Positions 62,101 to 64,000 of a DNA stretch of 64,000 nt are shown here, piece by piece. The DNA comes from Gari tellinella (lineage: Eukaryota > Mollusca > Bivalvia > Cardiida > Psammobiidae). The translations under genes and the position numbers were made by a program. The DNA lies in the NCBI GenBank assembly GCA_922989275.2, contig OV277864.1:23695550-23759549 (forward strand). Direction: 5' to 3'. The stretch's first letter is position 1. Each line of letters opens with the position of its first letter. The notes below the pieces were generated by a model. That model was given only the letters and a program-made list of their open reading frames with translations, was not told the origin of the DNA and did no database searches.

Positions 62101-63036
62101 ATAGATACACCCTTTTACACATTTAATTCATTCTTCCACTGAAGAAAATAGTTCCATTTTATACAGTCATGAATATGTTCCAGAAAAAATGGTTTCCATA
62201 TCCTAGCAGATGGTAGCTATTAAGCAGAATGTGTATAATAGACACTTTCTGCTTTACTTTCAACCTGGTTTAAGAGGTCACCTGCATTCACAACTTAGAC
62301 TATGGAGTAAATGGTTAAGATATTGATCAGAGTGGAAAACAATTTGGATCCTGATCAAACCCTGCATTATGCAGCATCTGATCATGATTCAAGCAGTTTG
62401 CAAAAGTACCACTGCATAGTGAAGGGATTCATATTGTAAATATTTTGACAAATATTAAACATTTGAATATCATAGGGCTCTAGATAATGTGAATATTTCA
62501 AAAAATAAAATAGTTATGTCTGCACCAAACCCTATGGTGTGACTACTCATTACAATCATATTGAAGAGATGATTGAACTAAGTAGTCTCACCATAGGATT
62601 TGAAAGAGACATATATTAAGAAAGTTGAAAATTTTCAGTTCACTTCCCCTTAACCCGTTACCCCATAAATATGCCTTTTTACATCTTTAATTTATTCCTC
62701 CACTGAAGAAAATAGTTTCAATTTATACAGTCATGATTATTATTATGATAAGATAATTTTTCTATATTCTAGCAGATTATAGCTTAAAGCAGGCTGAAAG
62801 TGAAGGCACATTCTGCTTTTAAATACTTTCAACCTGCTTTAAGTGATCACTTAATTATTTTCAATACTAGAAACTGGCTATGGGTAATGGGTTAACTGGA
62901 ACCCTGATTCTTATTAGTAATATATTACCGTAATTTGCCACAGCTTTTCCTCCTTTTGCCTTGATTTCGTCCACGACTTTGTCAGCTGCTCTGTTGCTCT
63001 GACCTTCACCTTTGAAACTGCCACCAAGGTCATTTA
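38093..63036 (-). CDS. HSD17B4: peroxisomal multifunctional enzyme type 2 (17-beta-HSD 4), 20 exons, 5' end outside window
   Basis: Twenty exons, all with AG/GT borders and matching phases, encode about 700 residues against about 736 in human. The missing N-terminus (about 37 residues with the Rossmann glycine motif) lies beyond 64000. In peroxisomal beta-oxidation the enzyme hydrates trans-2-enoyl-CoA and oxidises the (3R)-hydroxyacyl-CoA using NAD. Exons 1-8 are the SDR dehydrogenase (NDLGG, NNAG, TSSVAG, catalytic YSAAK). Exon 9 covers the interdomain linker, exons 10-17 the hydratase 2 double hot-dog ([14 protein letters not shown] with Asp and His catalytic residues), and exons 18-20 the SCP2 lipid-binding domain. 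The protein ends QDQAKL; AKL is a PTS1 import signal. No exon is broken. Introns are 0.3 to 3.4 kb and filled with hairpin MITEs. No convincing polyadenylation signal was identified downstream of the stop at 38093. Confidence 0.97.
38228..38435. mobile_element. family 6 MITE, diverged
   Basis: ACTCTTAAACCCCTGAAATG, AGAGGACTCCAGTAGGAGCC core and CTGCATAAGGAAAGTATAA. In the last intron of HSD17B4; another left half lies at 38530-38612. Confidence 0.65.
38674..38804 (-). CDS. HSD17B4: HSD17B4 exon 19 (SCP2)
   Basis: Encodes [40 protein letters not shown] and NGQT, the central SCP2 sheet. Donor gtatgc. Confidence 0.96.
39232..39376 (-). CDS. HSD17B4: HSD17B4 exon 18 (SCP2 domain start)
   Basis: Encodes [40 protein letters not shown] and DKKNAAEW, the first helix and strand of the SCP2 lipid-binding domain. 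Donor gtgagt. Confidence 0.95.
39508..39585. repeat. core II hairpin
   Basis: CAAACAATTTGGATCCTGAT and GTCAGGATCCAAACTTTTTG arms, HSD17B4 intron 17. Confidence 0.75.
39652..39846. mobile_element. family 4 hairpin MITE
   Basis: CAGGCGAACTTCGATATCAC and GATATCGAAATTCGACTG ends with TA flanks. The hairpin stem is CGTATTTCAAAGTTAAAACC and back. Confidence 0.85.
40168..40372. mobile_element. family 7 MITE with expanded G run
   Basis: GGGCTCTAGATAAG, 27 G at 40184-40210, hairpin CCTATGGTGTCACTACTCAT, and end CTCTTATCTGGAACCC. Confidence 0.85.
40503..41755 (+). mobile_element. HINE-like element with about 160-bp satellite
   Basis: TTTTTAGCTCACCTGAGCTA start; GGTGAGCGATATCAGGGCCT TCAGGCCCTCTTGTT end. 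Six units contain TACACTCTAGAGGCCACAAT and TTGCTGAAAATGCCATATTT. It lies antisense in HSD17B4 intron 17 and ends 127 bases from the end of exon 17. Confidence 0.8.
41883..41966 (-). CDS. HSD17B4: HSD17B4 exon 17 (end of hydratase)
   Basis: 84 nt encoding [20 protein letters not shown] then VASKTDSK, the last hydratase strand and start of the linker. Donor gtaaga. Confidence 0.94.
42012..42264. mobile_element. family 1 MITE
   Basis: TTAACCCATTCCTCCATAAA to GGGGTGATGGGTTAA with a complete core I hairpin, 45 bases 5' (on -) of exon 17. Confidence 0.9.
42552..42638 (-). CDS. HSD17B4: HSD17B4 exon 16 (hydratase)
   Basis: 87 nt encoding [20 protein letters not shown] then GNRVYFQVK, the PGQTLQT element of the hot-dog fold. 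Donor gtgagt. Confidence 0.96.
42920..43429. mobile_element. chimeric MITE: family 1, 7 and 3 pieces
   Basis: Family 1 left half (TTAACCCTTTCC... to AAAGTAAAGCAGAATG) joins a family 7 piece (CCCCTTTATGTTGTGATTAC TCATTAGAAT), then a family 3 right half (TTTCACCTTGCTTTAAGCTG CC), then a family 1 right half ending GGGGTAATGGGTTAA. A further partial family 1 copy lies at 42719-42862. Confidence 0.75.
43526..43632 (-). CDS. HSD17B4: HSD17B4 exon 15 (hydratase C-terminal hot-dog)
   Basis: Encodes [20 protein letters not shown] then [16 protein letters not shown]. Donor gtaaat. Confidence 0.96.
44204..44700. mobile_element. family 1 MITE nested in family 1 MITE
   Basis: The outer copy (CCATTACCCCATAGCCTGTT to GGGGTAATGGGTTAA) is interrupted after CATGACTGT by an inner copy (about 44378-44626) bounded by TTAA on both sides. 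Confidence 0.85.
45088..45162. repeat. core II hairpin
   Basis: CAAATAGTTTGGATCCAGAT and ATCTGGATCCAAACTGTTTG arms. Confidence 0.8.
45643..45785. mobile_element. family 9 palindromic MITE
   Basis: GGTCCAAGGTTATTAAGCGT and TTTATAACCTTGGACC ends. Inner stem TTGATTGGTCAGATTTGAGC with CTCACATCTGACCAATCAAA. Confidence 0.82.
45906..45975 (-). CDS. HSD17B4: HSD17B4 exon 14 (hydratase 2 active site)
   Basis: Encodes [20 protein letters not shown] then AMG. This is the hydratase 2 signature; Asp in GDRN and His in PLHID are the catalytic pair. Donor gtaact. Confidence 0.96.
46402..46675. mobile_element. family 1 MITE
   Basis: TTAACCCTTTACCTGATAGA to GAGGTAAAGGGTTAA. It contains a small duplication (GTGACCTGCTAAGTGGTTAC) in the right arm. 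Ends 71 bases from exon 13. Confidence 0.88.
46746..46918 (-). CDS. HSD17B4: HSD17B4 exon 13 (hydratase, GGFGGKR-type loop)
   Basis: Encodes [32 protein letters not shown] and the linker [17 protein letters not shown]. Joining exon 12 directly to this exon gives the same spacing as in the human protein. Donor gtaggt. Confidence 0.95.
47212..47244 (-). other. candidate 33-nt cassette exon in HSD17B4 intron 12
   Basis: The - strand reads ...GGTGAAACAG, then 33 nt encoding [11 protein letters not shown], then gtcaat. It is preceded by a pyrimidine stretch. Phase is 1 in and 1 out, so it could be included between exons 12 and 13 without changing frame. The open frame extends upstream ([13 protein letters not shown]), vaguely like the FDEQKEKV segment it would precede. 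The weak donor argues against constitutive use. Confidence 0.3.
47300..47541. mobile_element. family 6 MITE
   Basis: Core AGTCCCTGATCAGAGGGCTC and its perfect reverse complement; right end ACTAGGGCTCAATGAGTTAA. HSD17B4 intron 12. Confidence 0.85.
47723..47846 (-). CDS. HSD17B4: HSD17B4 exon 12 (hydratase)
   Basis: Encodes [20 protein letters not shown] then [21 protein letters not shown], the LHGEQ substrate-binding region. Donor gtacag. Confidence 0.95.
47905..48302. mobile_element. family 1 MITE nested in family 1 MITE
   Basis: Inner copy 47961-48212 (TTAACCCTTTACCCGATAGC to GGGAAAGGGTTAA) splits an outer copy at its core (left CTAAAGCAGGC, right TTAAAGCAGAATGCTCATGA). The inner target is TTAA. 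Confidence 0.85.
48663..48820 (-). CDS. HSD17B4: HSD17B4 exon 11 (hydratase N-terminal hot-dog)
   Basis: Encodes [40 protein letters not shown] and [13 protein letters not shown]. The donor gtccgt is unusual at +3 but is followed in phase by the next exon. Confidence 0.93.
48981..49232. mobile_element. family 1 MITE
   Basis: TTAACCCTTTACCCCATAAC to AAGGTAAAGGGTTAA. It sits inside remnants of another copy (48945-48980) and shares its last TTAA with the next element. Confidence 0.88.
49229..49446. mobile_element. family 6 MITE sharing a TTAA with its neighbour
   Basis: TTAACACATTGGAACCCTTG to GTGTGAATGAGTTAA. The core is shortened to GTGTAGACCCAGTCTGCACT. Confidence 0.8.
49538..49788. mobile_element. 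family 6 MITE
   Basis: TTAACTCTTTGAACCCTAGT to GGAGGAAAGGGTTAA with a complete GATCAGAGGGCTCCTCAAGG core. Confidence 0.9.
50039..50205. mobile_element. family 3 MITE, short
   Basis: CAGTAAAACCTCTGTAATAC and AGAGAGGTTTTACTG ends with TA flanks. Half of the core is deleted. Confidence 0.85.
50357..50602. mobile_element. family 2 MITE
   Basis: CAGTGGAGAATGTGTTATTC and AACGTTTTCTCCACTG ends with TA flanks; core AACAGTGTGGAGCCAGATCA. Confidence 0.88.
50778..50856 (-). CDS. HSD17B4: HSD17B4 exon 10 (hydratase 2 start)
   Basis: Encodes [20 protein letters not shown] then ILYALG, aligned with the start of the hydratase domain (SYAYTELEAIMYALG in human, recalled). Donor gtaagt. Confidence 0.94.
50921..51171. 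mobile_element. family 1 MITE
   Basis: TTAACCCATTACCCTATAAC to GGGGTTATGGGTTAA, complete core, 65 bases upstream (on -) of exon 10. Confidence 0.9.
51430..51880. repeat. tandem duplication, about 215-230 bp unit
   Basis: Two units each read TTTTTCAAA(A/T)GCGATTACTT AAAGC, core I hairpin, GCTAGGATACAA, GTTAGGTGATTCTG, TATTTTAGTA and the end of exon 9. The right unit contains the functional exon end. Confidence 0.85.
51609..51642 (-). pseudogene. fossil copy of the 3' end of HSD17B4 exon 9
   Basis: The - strand reads NKDIDV again, as at the end of exon 9. The donor GTAAGTATCC has become GTATCC through loss of 4 bases. It is the right end of a tandem duplication: about 51430-51642 repeats about 51645-51880, including a core I hairpin and a TTAGGTGATTCTG marker in both copies. 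Confidence 0.8.
51854..52014 (-). CDS. HSD17B4: HSD17B4 exon 9 (interdomain linker)
   Basis: Encodes [20 protein letters not shown] through an Ala/Pro/Ser-rich linker ([17 protein letters not shown]) between dehydrogenase and hydratase. Donor gtaagt. Its 3' end is duplicated in the following intron near 51620. Confidence 0.95.
52395..52446 (+). repeat. tRNA 3'-half-like fragment
   Basis: A perfect B box GGTTCGAATCC (52425-52435) sits in CCCCGCACGGGTTCGAATCC. The A-box half is absent, so it is a truncated SINE or tRNA relic in HSD17B4 intron 8. Confidence 0.45.
53231..53481. mobile_element. family 6 MITE
   Basis: TTAACTCTTTGAACCCTAGT to GGAACCGGTTAA with core AGACCCTGATAAGAGGGTTC. Confidence 0.88.
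53758..53823 (-). CDS. HSD17B4: HSD17B4 exon 8 (end of SDR region)
   Basis: 66 nt encoding [20 protein letters not shown] and ED. Acceptor TTTCAG, donor gtgtgt. Confidence 0.93.
53832..54300. mobile_element. inverted dimer of family 1 halves with internal amplification
   Basis: Two family 1 halves face each other. Between CTGTCTTCAAAACTAGACAC and CTAGTTTTGAAGACAG lie four copies, two per orientation, of a block with GGTAATAATGGAGAGTTTTC CCTGTA. Confidence 0.8.
54302..54555. mobile_element. family 1 MITE
   Basis: TTAACCCATTACACCATAAA to GGGGTAATGGGTTAA; near-consensus core. Confidence 0.9.
54812..55073. mobile_element. family 1 MITE
   Basis: ACCCATAACCCATTCGGATG to GGGGTAATGGGTTAA; core AAAGCAGGCTGAAAGTAAAA. 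Confidence 0.85.
55261..55377 (-). CDS. HSD17B4: HSD17B4 exon 7 (SDR C-terminus)
   Basis: Encodes [20 protein letters not shown] then [19 protein letters not shown]. Donor gtatgt. The reading frame runs on into the intron, so it looks longer than it is. Confidence 0.95.
55416..55597. mobile_element. family 3 MITE, diverged
   Basis: AGTAAATCCCCACTATTATG left end and ACAAAGGAGTTTTTCTGTA right end. Overlaps the intron side of exon 7's upstream region. Confidence 0.7.
55989..56387. mobile_element. family 3 MITE containing a family 10 MITE
   Basis: GGTAAAACCTCTATATCACG left end and AATAGAGAGGTTTGACTGTA right end. Family 10 (GGGACCTGTCTTACAAAACG to ACATTTAATAAGATGTGCCC) sits at about 56030-56225. 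Confidence 0.78.
56472..56677. mobile_element. family 3 MITE
   Basis: CAGTAAAACCTCTCTATTAC and GCGAGGTTTTACTG ends. One TA separates it from the family 2 element that follows. Confidence 0.9.
56680..56925. mobile_element. family 2 MITE
   Basis: CAGTGGAGAAACCGTTATTC and AACATTTTCTCCACTG ends; core AACAGTTTGAAGCCTGATCA, GACGCCGGGTTACCCG. It ends 30 bases from exon 6. Confidence 0.9.
56955..57077 (-). CDS. HSD17B4: HSD17B4 exon 6 (catalytic Lys)
   Basis: Encodes [20 protein letters not shown] then [21 protein letters not shown], including the catalytic Lys and the IAP segment of SDRs. Donor gtacgt. Confidence 0.95.
57111..57351. mobile_element. family 1 MITE
   Basis: TTAACACATTACCTTTTTAA to TATGGAGTAATGGGTTAA; core half AAAGCAGGTTGAAAGCATAG. 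Confidence 0.85.
57520..57620. repeat. family 9 repeat, diverged
   Basis: AAACATTTGTCTGCAGTC, GTCGAATGCTTGAGGACAAT and CTCAAACACTTTATAAC. Confidence 0.55.
57712..57776 (-). CDS. HSD17B4: HSD17B4 exon 5 (catalytic Ser and Tyr)
   Basis: Encodes [20 protein letters not shown] and SA. It contains the catalytic Ser (TSS) and Tyr. The catalytic Lys of YSAAK falls at the start of the next exon. Donor gtatgg. Confidence 0.95.
57836..58070. repeat. three tandem left halves of family 1
   Basis: Three successive starts resemble ACCCATTACCCCATAGCCTG, each running through GGTGACCAC and AAAGCAGGTTGAAA without a right half. Confidence 0.7.
58102..58350. mobile_element. family 6 MITE, diverged
   Basis: CACCACTGAAACTTCAAATG left end; core CAGACCCTGGTTAGAAGGCT. 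Confidence 0.75.
58353..58543. mobile_element. family 7 MITE
   Basis: GCACCAGATAAGGGTAGTTT and CTCCCTCTTATCTGGAGT ends; hairpin ATGGTGTCACTACTCATTAG. It ends 24 bases before the donor of exon 4. Confidence 0.85.
58567..58651 (-). CDS. HSD17B4: HSD17B4 exon 4 (SDR)
   Basis: Encodes [20 protein letters not shown] then HMKKNNYG, the helix E region including the conserved SDR Asn-equivalent segment. Donor gtaggt. Confidence 0.95.
59460..59699. mobile_element. family 6 MITE
   Basis: TTAACTCTTTCCTCCCTGAA to GGGTTCAAAGGGTTAA; perfect core AGACCCTGATCAGAGGGCTC. Confidence 0.9.
59696..59913. mobile_element. family 6 MITE, opposite orientation, sharing TTAA
   Basis: It starts at the TTAA ending the previous copy and reads TTAACTGACATGTAGATC, core GCAGACCCAGATCAGATTAG, then CAGACTTAATTGGAAACTTG. 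Confidence 0.8.
60207..60448. mobile_element. family 1 MITE
   Basis: TTAACCCATTACCCCATAAA to GGGGTAATGGGTTAA. A core I-like hairpin of family 3 type (AGCAAGATAAAAATAAAGCA) follows at 60455-60540. Confidence 0.9.
60841..60909 (-). CDS. HSD17B4: HSD17B4 exon 3 (SDR NNAG motif)
   Basis: Encodes [20 protein letters not shown] and LDW. NNAG is the SDR structural motif after the fourth strand. Donor gtaagt. Confidence 0.95.
61152..61424 (-). pseudogene. 3' end of a non-LTR retrotransposon ORF (RT C-terminus)
   Basis: The - strand encodes [17 protein letters not shown], then [20 protein letters not shown] and [20 protein letters not shown] before a stop. GHV-R, GRP-TW and DRDTWRS-type motifs are characteristic of the C-terminal end of RTE-like reverse transcriptases. 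No catalytic RT region lies upstream, so this is a 5'-truncated copy in an HSD17B4 intron. Confidence 0.7.
61452..61656. mobile_element. family 3 MITE
   Basis: CAGTAAAACCTCTCTATAAC and AGAGAGGTTTTACTG ends with TA flanks; core AATGCAAGGCGACAGTTAAA. Confidence 0.9.
61819..61878 (-). CDS. HSD17B4: HSD17B4 exon 2 (SDR)
   Basis: 60 nt encoding [20 protein letters not shown], which joins in phase to exons on both sides. Donor gtaaga. Confidence 0.95.
   Translation of the reverse strand: MLLNLEKSLLKQPSMHLDD
62087..62319. mobile_element. family 1 MITE, diverged
   Basis: CTTTTAACTCCATAGATACA to GGAGTAAATGGTTAA; the core is partly deleted. Confidence 0.8.
62330..62405. repeat. core II hairpin
   Basis: AAACAATTTGGATCCTGATC and GATCATGATTCAAGCAGTTT arms. 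Confidence 0.7.
62474..62649. mobile_element. family 7 MITE, diverged
   Basis: AGGGCTCTAGATAATGTGAA left end; hairpin CCTATGGTGTGACTACTCAT. It abuts the family 1 copy that starts at 62650. Confidence 0.75.
62650..62895. mobile_element. family 1 MITE
   Basis: TTAACCCGTTACCCCATAAA to TGGGTAATGGGTTAA. The core is shortened (GGCTGAAAGTGAAGGCACAT). Confidence 0.88.
62929..63036 (-). CDS. HSD17B4: HSD17B4 exon 1 of window (SDR, NDLGG)
   Basis: Encodes (V)[19 protein letters not shown] through KAVANY, the end of the second Rossmann strand and the following helix. Acceptor TTTTAG, donor gtaata. A TTAA-type MITE (62650-62895) ends 33 bases downstream of the donor. Confidence 0.95.
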
Positions 63037-63313
63037 CTAAAATATTCAAATATTTTATATTCAATCAAACACCAACATAACAATAATTTCACCTGATAAT
63101 TCGAAATCACAACAATGTTTCCTTGGTTTGCATACCTCTGTATTAGTATTTTGACTAAAGAAAATTACTAGAAAATTTTTTCTAAAATATAATGTATACA
63201 TGAAATATGTAAAAGAAAATTCTGAAGAAAGAAACAACACTTCTATGTTTCAATTCATCATGTTTGAATCAAGATAATATTTTGTCTTGTGAATGTCACA
63301 TGTGTTTTCAACA

Positions 63314-63565
63314 TTAACCCATTACCTTATAAAAACACCTTTTTATGCCTTTAATTTATTTCTCCACTAAAGAAAACATTTACAATTTATACAGTTATCA
63401 ATATGTTTGATAAGAACTATTTTCTATATTCTATCAAATGGTAGCTTAAAGCAGGCTGAAAGTAAAGCAGAATGTGCTTTTAGGCGCATTCTGCTTTACT
63501 TTCAACCTGCTTTAAGTGGTCACCTATTTTCACAACTTGAATCAGGCTATGGGGTAATGGTTTAA
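63314..63565. mobile_element. family 1 MITE
   Basis: TTAACCCATTACCTTATAAA to GGGGTAATGGTTTAA; complete core. Confidence 0.9.
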
Positions 63566-63612
63566 AGAGCCTCATCTGGAATCAACGTGTTTGACACTAT
63601 GATGATAGTGCA

Positions 63613-63826
63613 AGTAGAGGGGAGAAGACATTATTTTTCCTGTTTAATCGAAATGTAATGCAAATGCAATTCAATAAAATGTAGAAAATGACACATATTT
63701 GAAAATGTGGACAATTTATTTATATCTAAGTAGCAAACAGCTTTAAACCTGATCAGATGCTGTGTTCCAATTGTTATAAATGCATAGAAGGTGTTTATTA
63801 GGCAAGAATAACTTCTTCTCCAATGT
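63613..63826. mobile_element. family 2 MITE, diverged
   Basis: GGGGAGAAGACATTATTTTT and TTCTTCTCCAATGTA ends with half core AACAGCTTTAAACCTGATCA. Confidence 0.7.
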
Positions 63827-63853
63827 AAACCTATAATGCATCAAAATCACACT

Positions 63854-64000
63854 TAACCCTTTACCTTATAGAAGCGCCTTTTAGCGCATTCCGTTTAATC
63901 CTCCGCGGAAGAAAATAATTCCAATCTATACACTCATGAATATGTATCAGAAGGAATATGTTCTTAATTCTAGCAAGTGGTTACTTAAAGCAGGCTGGAA
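63854..64000. mobile_element. family 1 MITE, cut by the window edge
   Basis: TTAACCCTTTACCTTATAGA left end and GAAGAAAATAATTCC; it reaches AAAGCAGGCTGGAA at the last base. Confidence 0.85.

Noticed and set aside
63037..64000. First HSD17B4 exons within the window
   Set aside because: No GAGxGxG-type coding segment with splice sites could be found on the - strand; they must lie beyond 64000.

Overview
This window is animal nuclear DNA: intron-containing genes with GT/AG splice sites, AT-rich, and packed with short non-autonomous transposable elements. The palindromic MITEs, the satellite-bearing TTTTAGCTC...CTCTTGTT elements and a tRNA-derived SINE with a Meta-like body all suggest a mollusc, most likely a bivalve. 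That is inference from repeat style; no marker gene fixes the species.

Three host genes can be read. (1) An archaemetzincin (AMZ1/2-type) zinc metalloprotease lies on + with a single coding exon, 7004-8173. (2) RPS17 (40S ribosomal protein eS17) lies on + as five exons, 20195-27534, with the start ATG alone at the end of exon 1, a pyrimidine-rich (TOP-like) leader and an AATAAA signal. (3) HSD17B4 (peroxisomal multifunctional enzyme type 2) lies on -. Twenty in-frame coding exons between 63036 and 38093 encode about 700 residues: the dehydrogenase from the residues after its Rossmann glycine loop, the enoyl-CoA hydratase 2, and the SCP2 domain ending in the peroxisomal signal AKL. Its first exon or exons lie beyond 64000. 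RPS17 and HSD17B4 converge on a repeat-filled 10.5 kb spacer. The genes look like ordinary housekeeping genes and form no pathway together.

Layout: 1-6250 is gene-free, with a decayed DIRS-like RT fragment, a 961-bp Mutator-like element with 9-bp target duplication, and a tRNA-like SINE. 6250-8173 holds the AMZ gene and its repeat-rich 5' flank. 8200-20150 is MITEs and two satellite-bearing elements. 20174-27564 is RPS17 with element-filled introns. 27600-38090 is a pile of nested HINE-like elements plus a perfect 62-bp-arm inverted repeat. 38093-64000 is HSD17B4, whose introns carry dozens of hairpin MITEs.

The main discovery candidate is the repeat system itself. Two conserved central hairpins recur: core I, AAAGCAGGTTGAAAGTAAAG, and core II, CAAACAGTTTGGATCCAGAT. 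Each occurs inside elements with TTAA-type ends and inside elements with CAGT ends flanked by TA, so cores and termini look modular. A second system comprises several unrelated satellite arrays, each framed by a T-run/5' hairpin start and a 3' hairpin plus CTTGTT end, inserted between T residues (HINE/Helentron-like). Other points of note are a fossil duplicate of an HSD17B4 exon end, a phase-compatible 33-nt candidate cassette exon, and an archaemetzincin with Asp in place of its fourth zinc-binding Cys.
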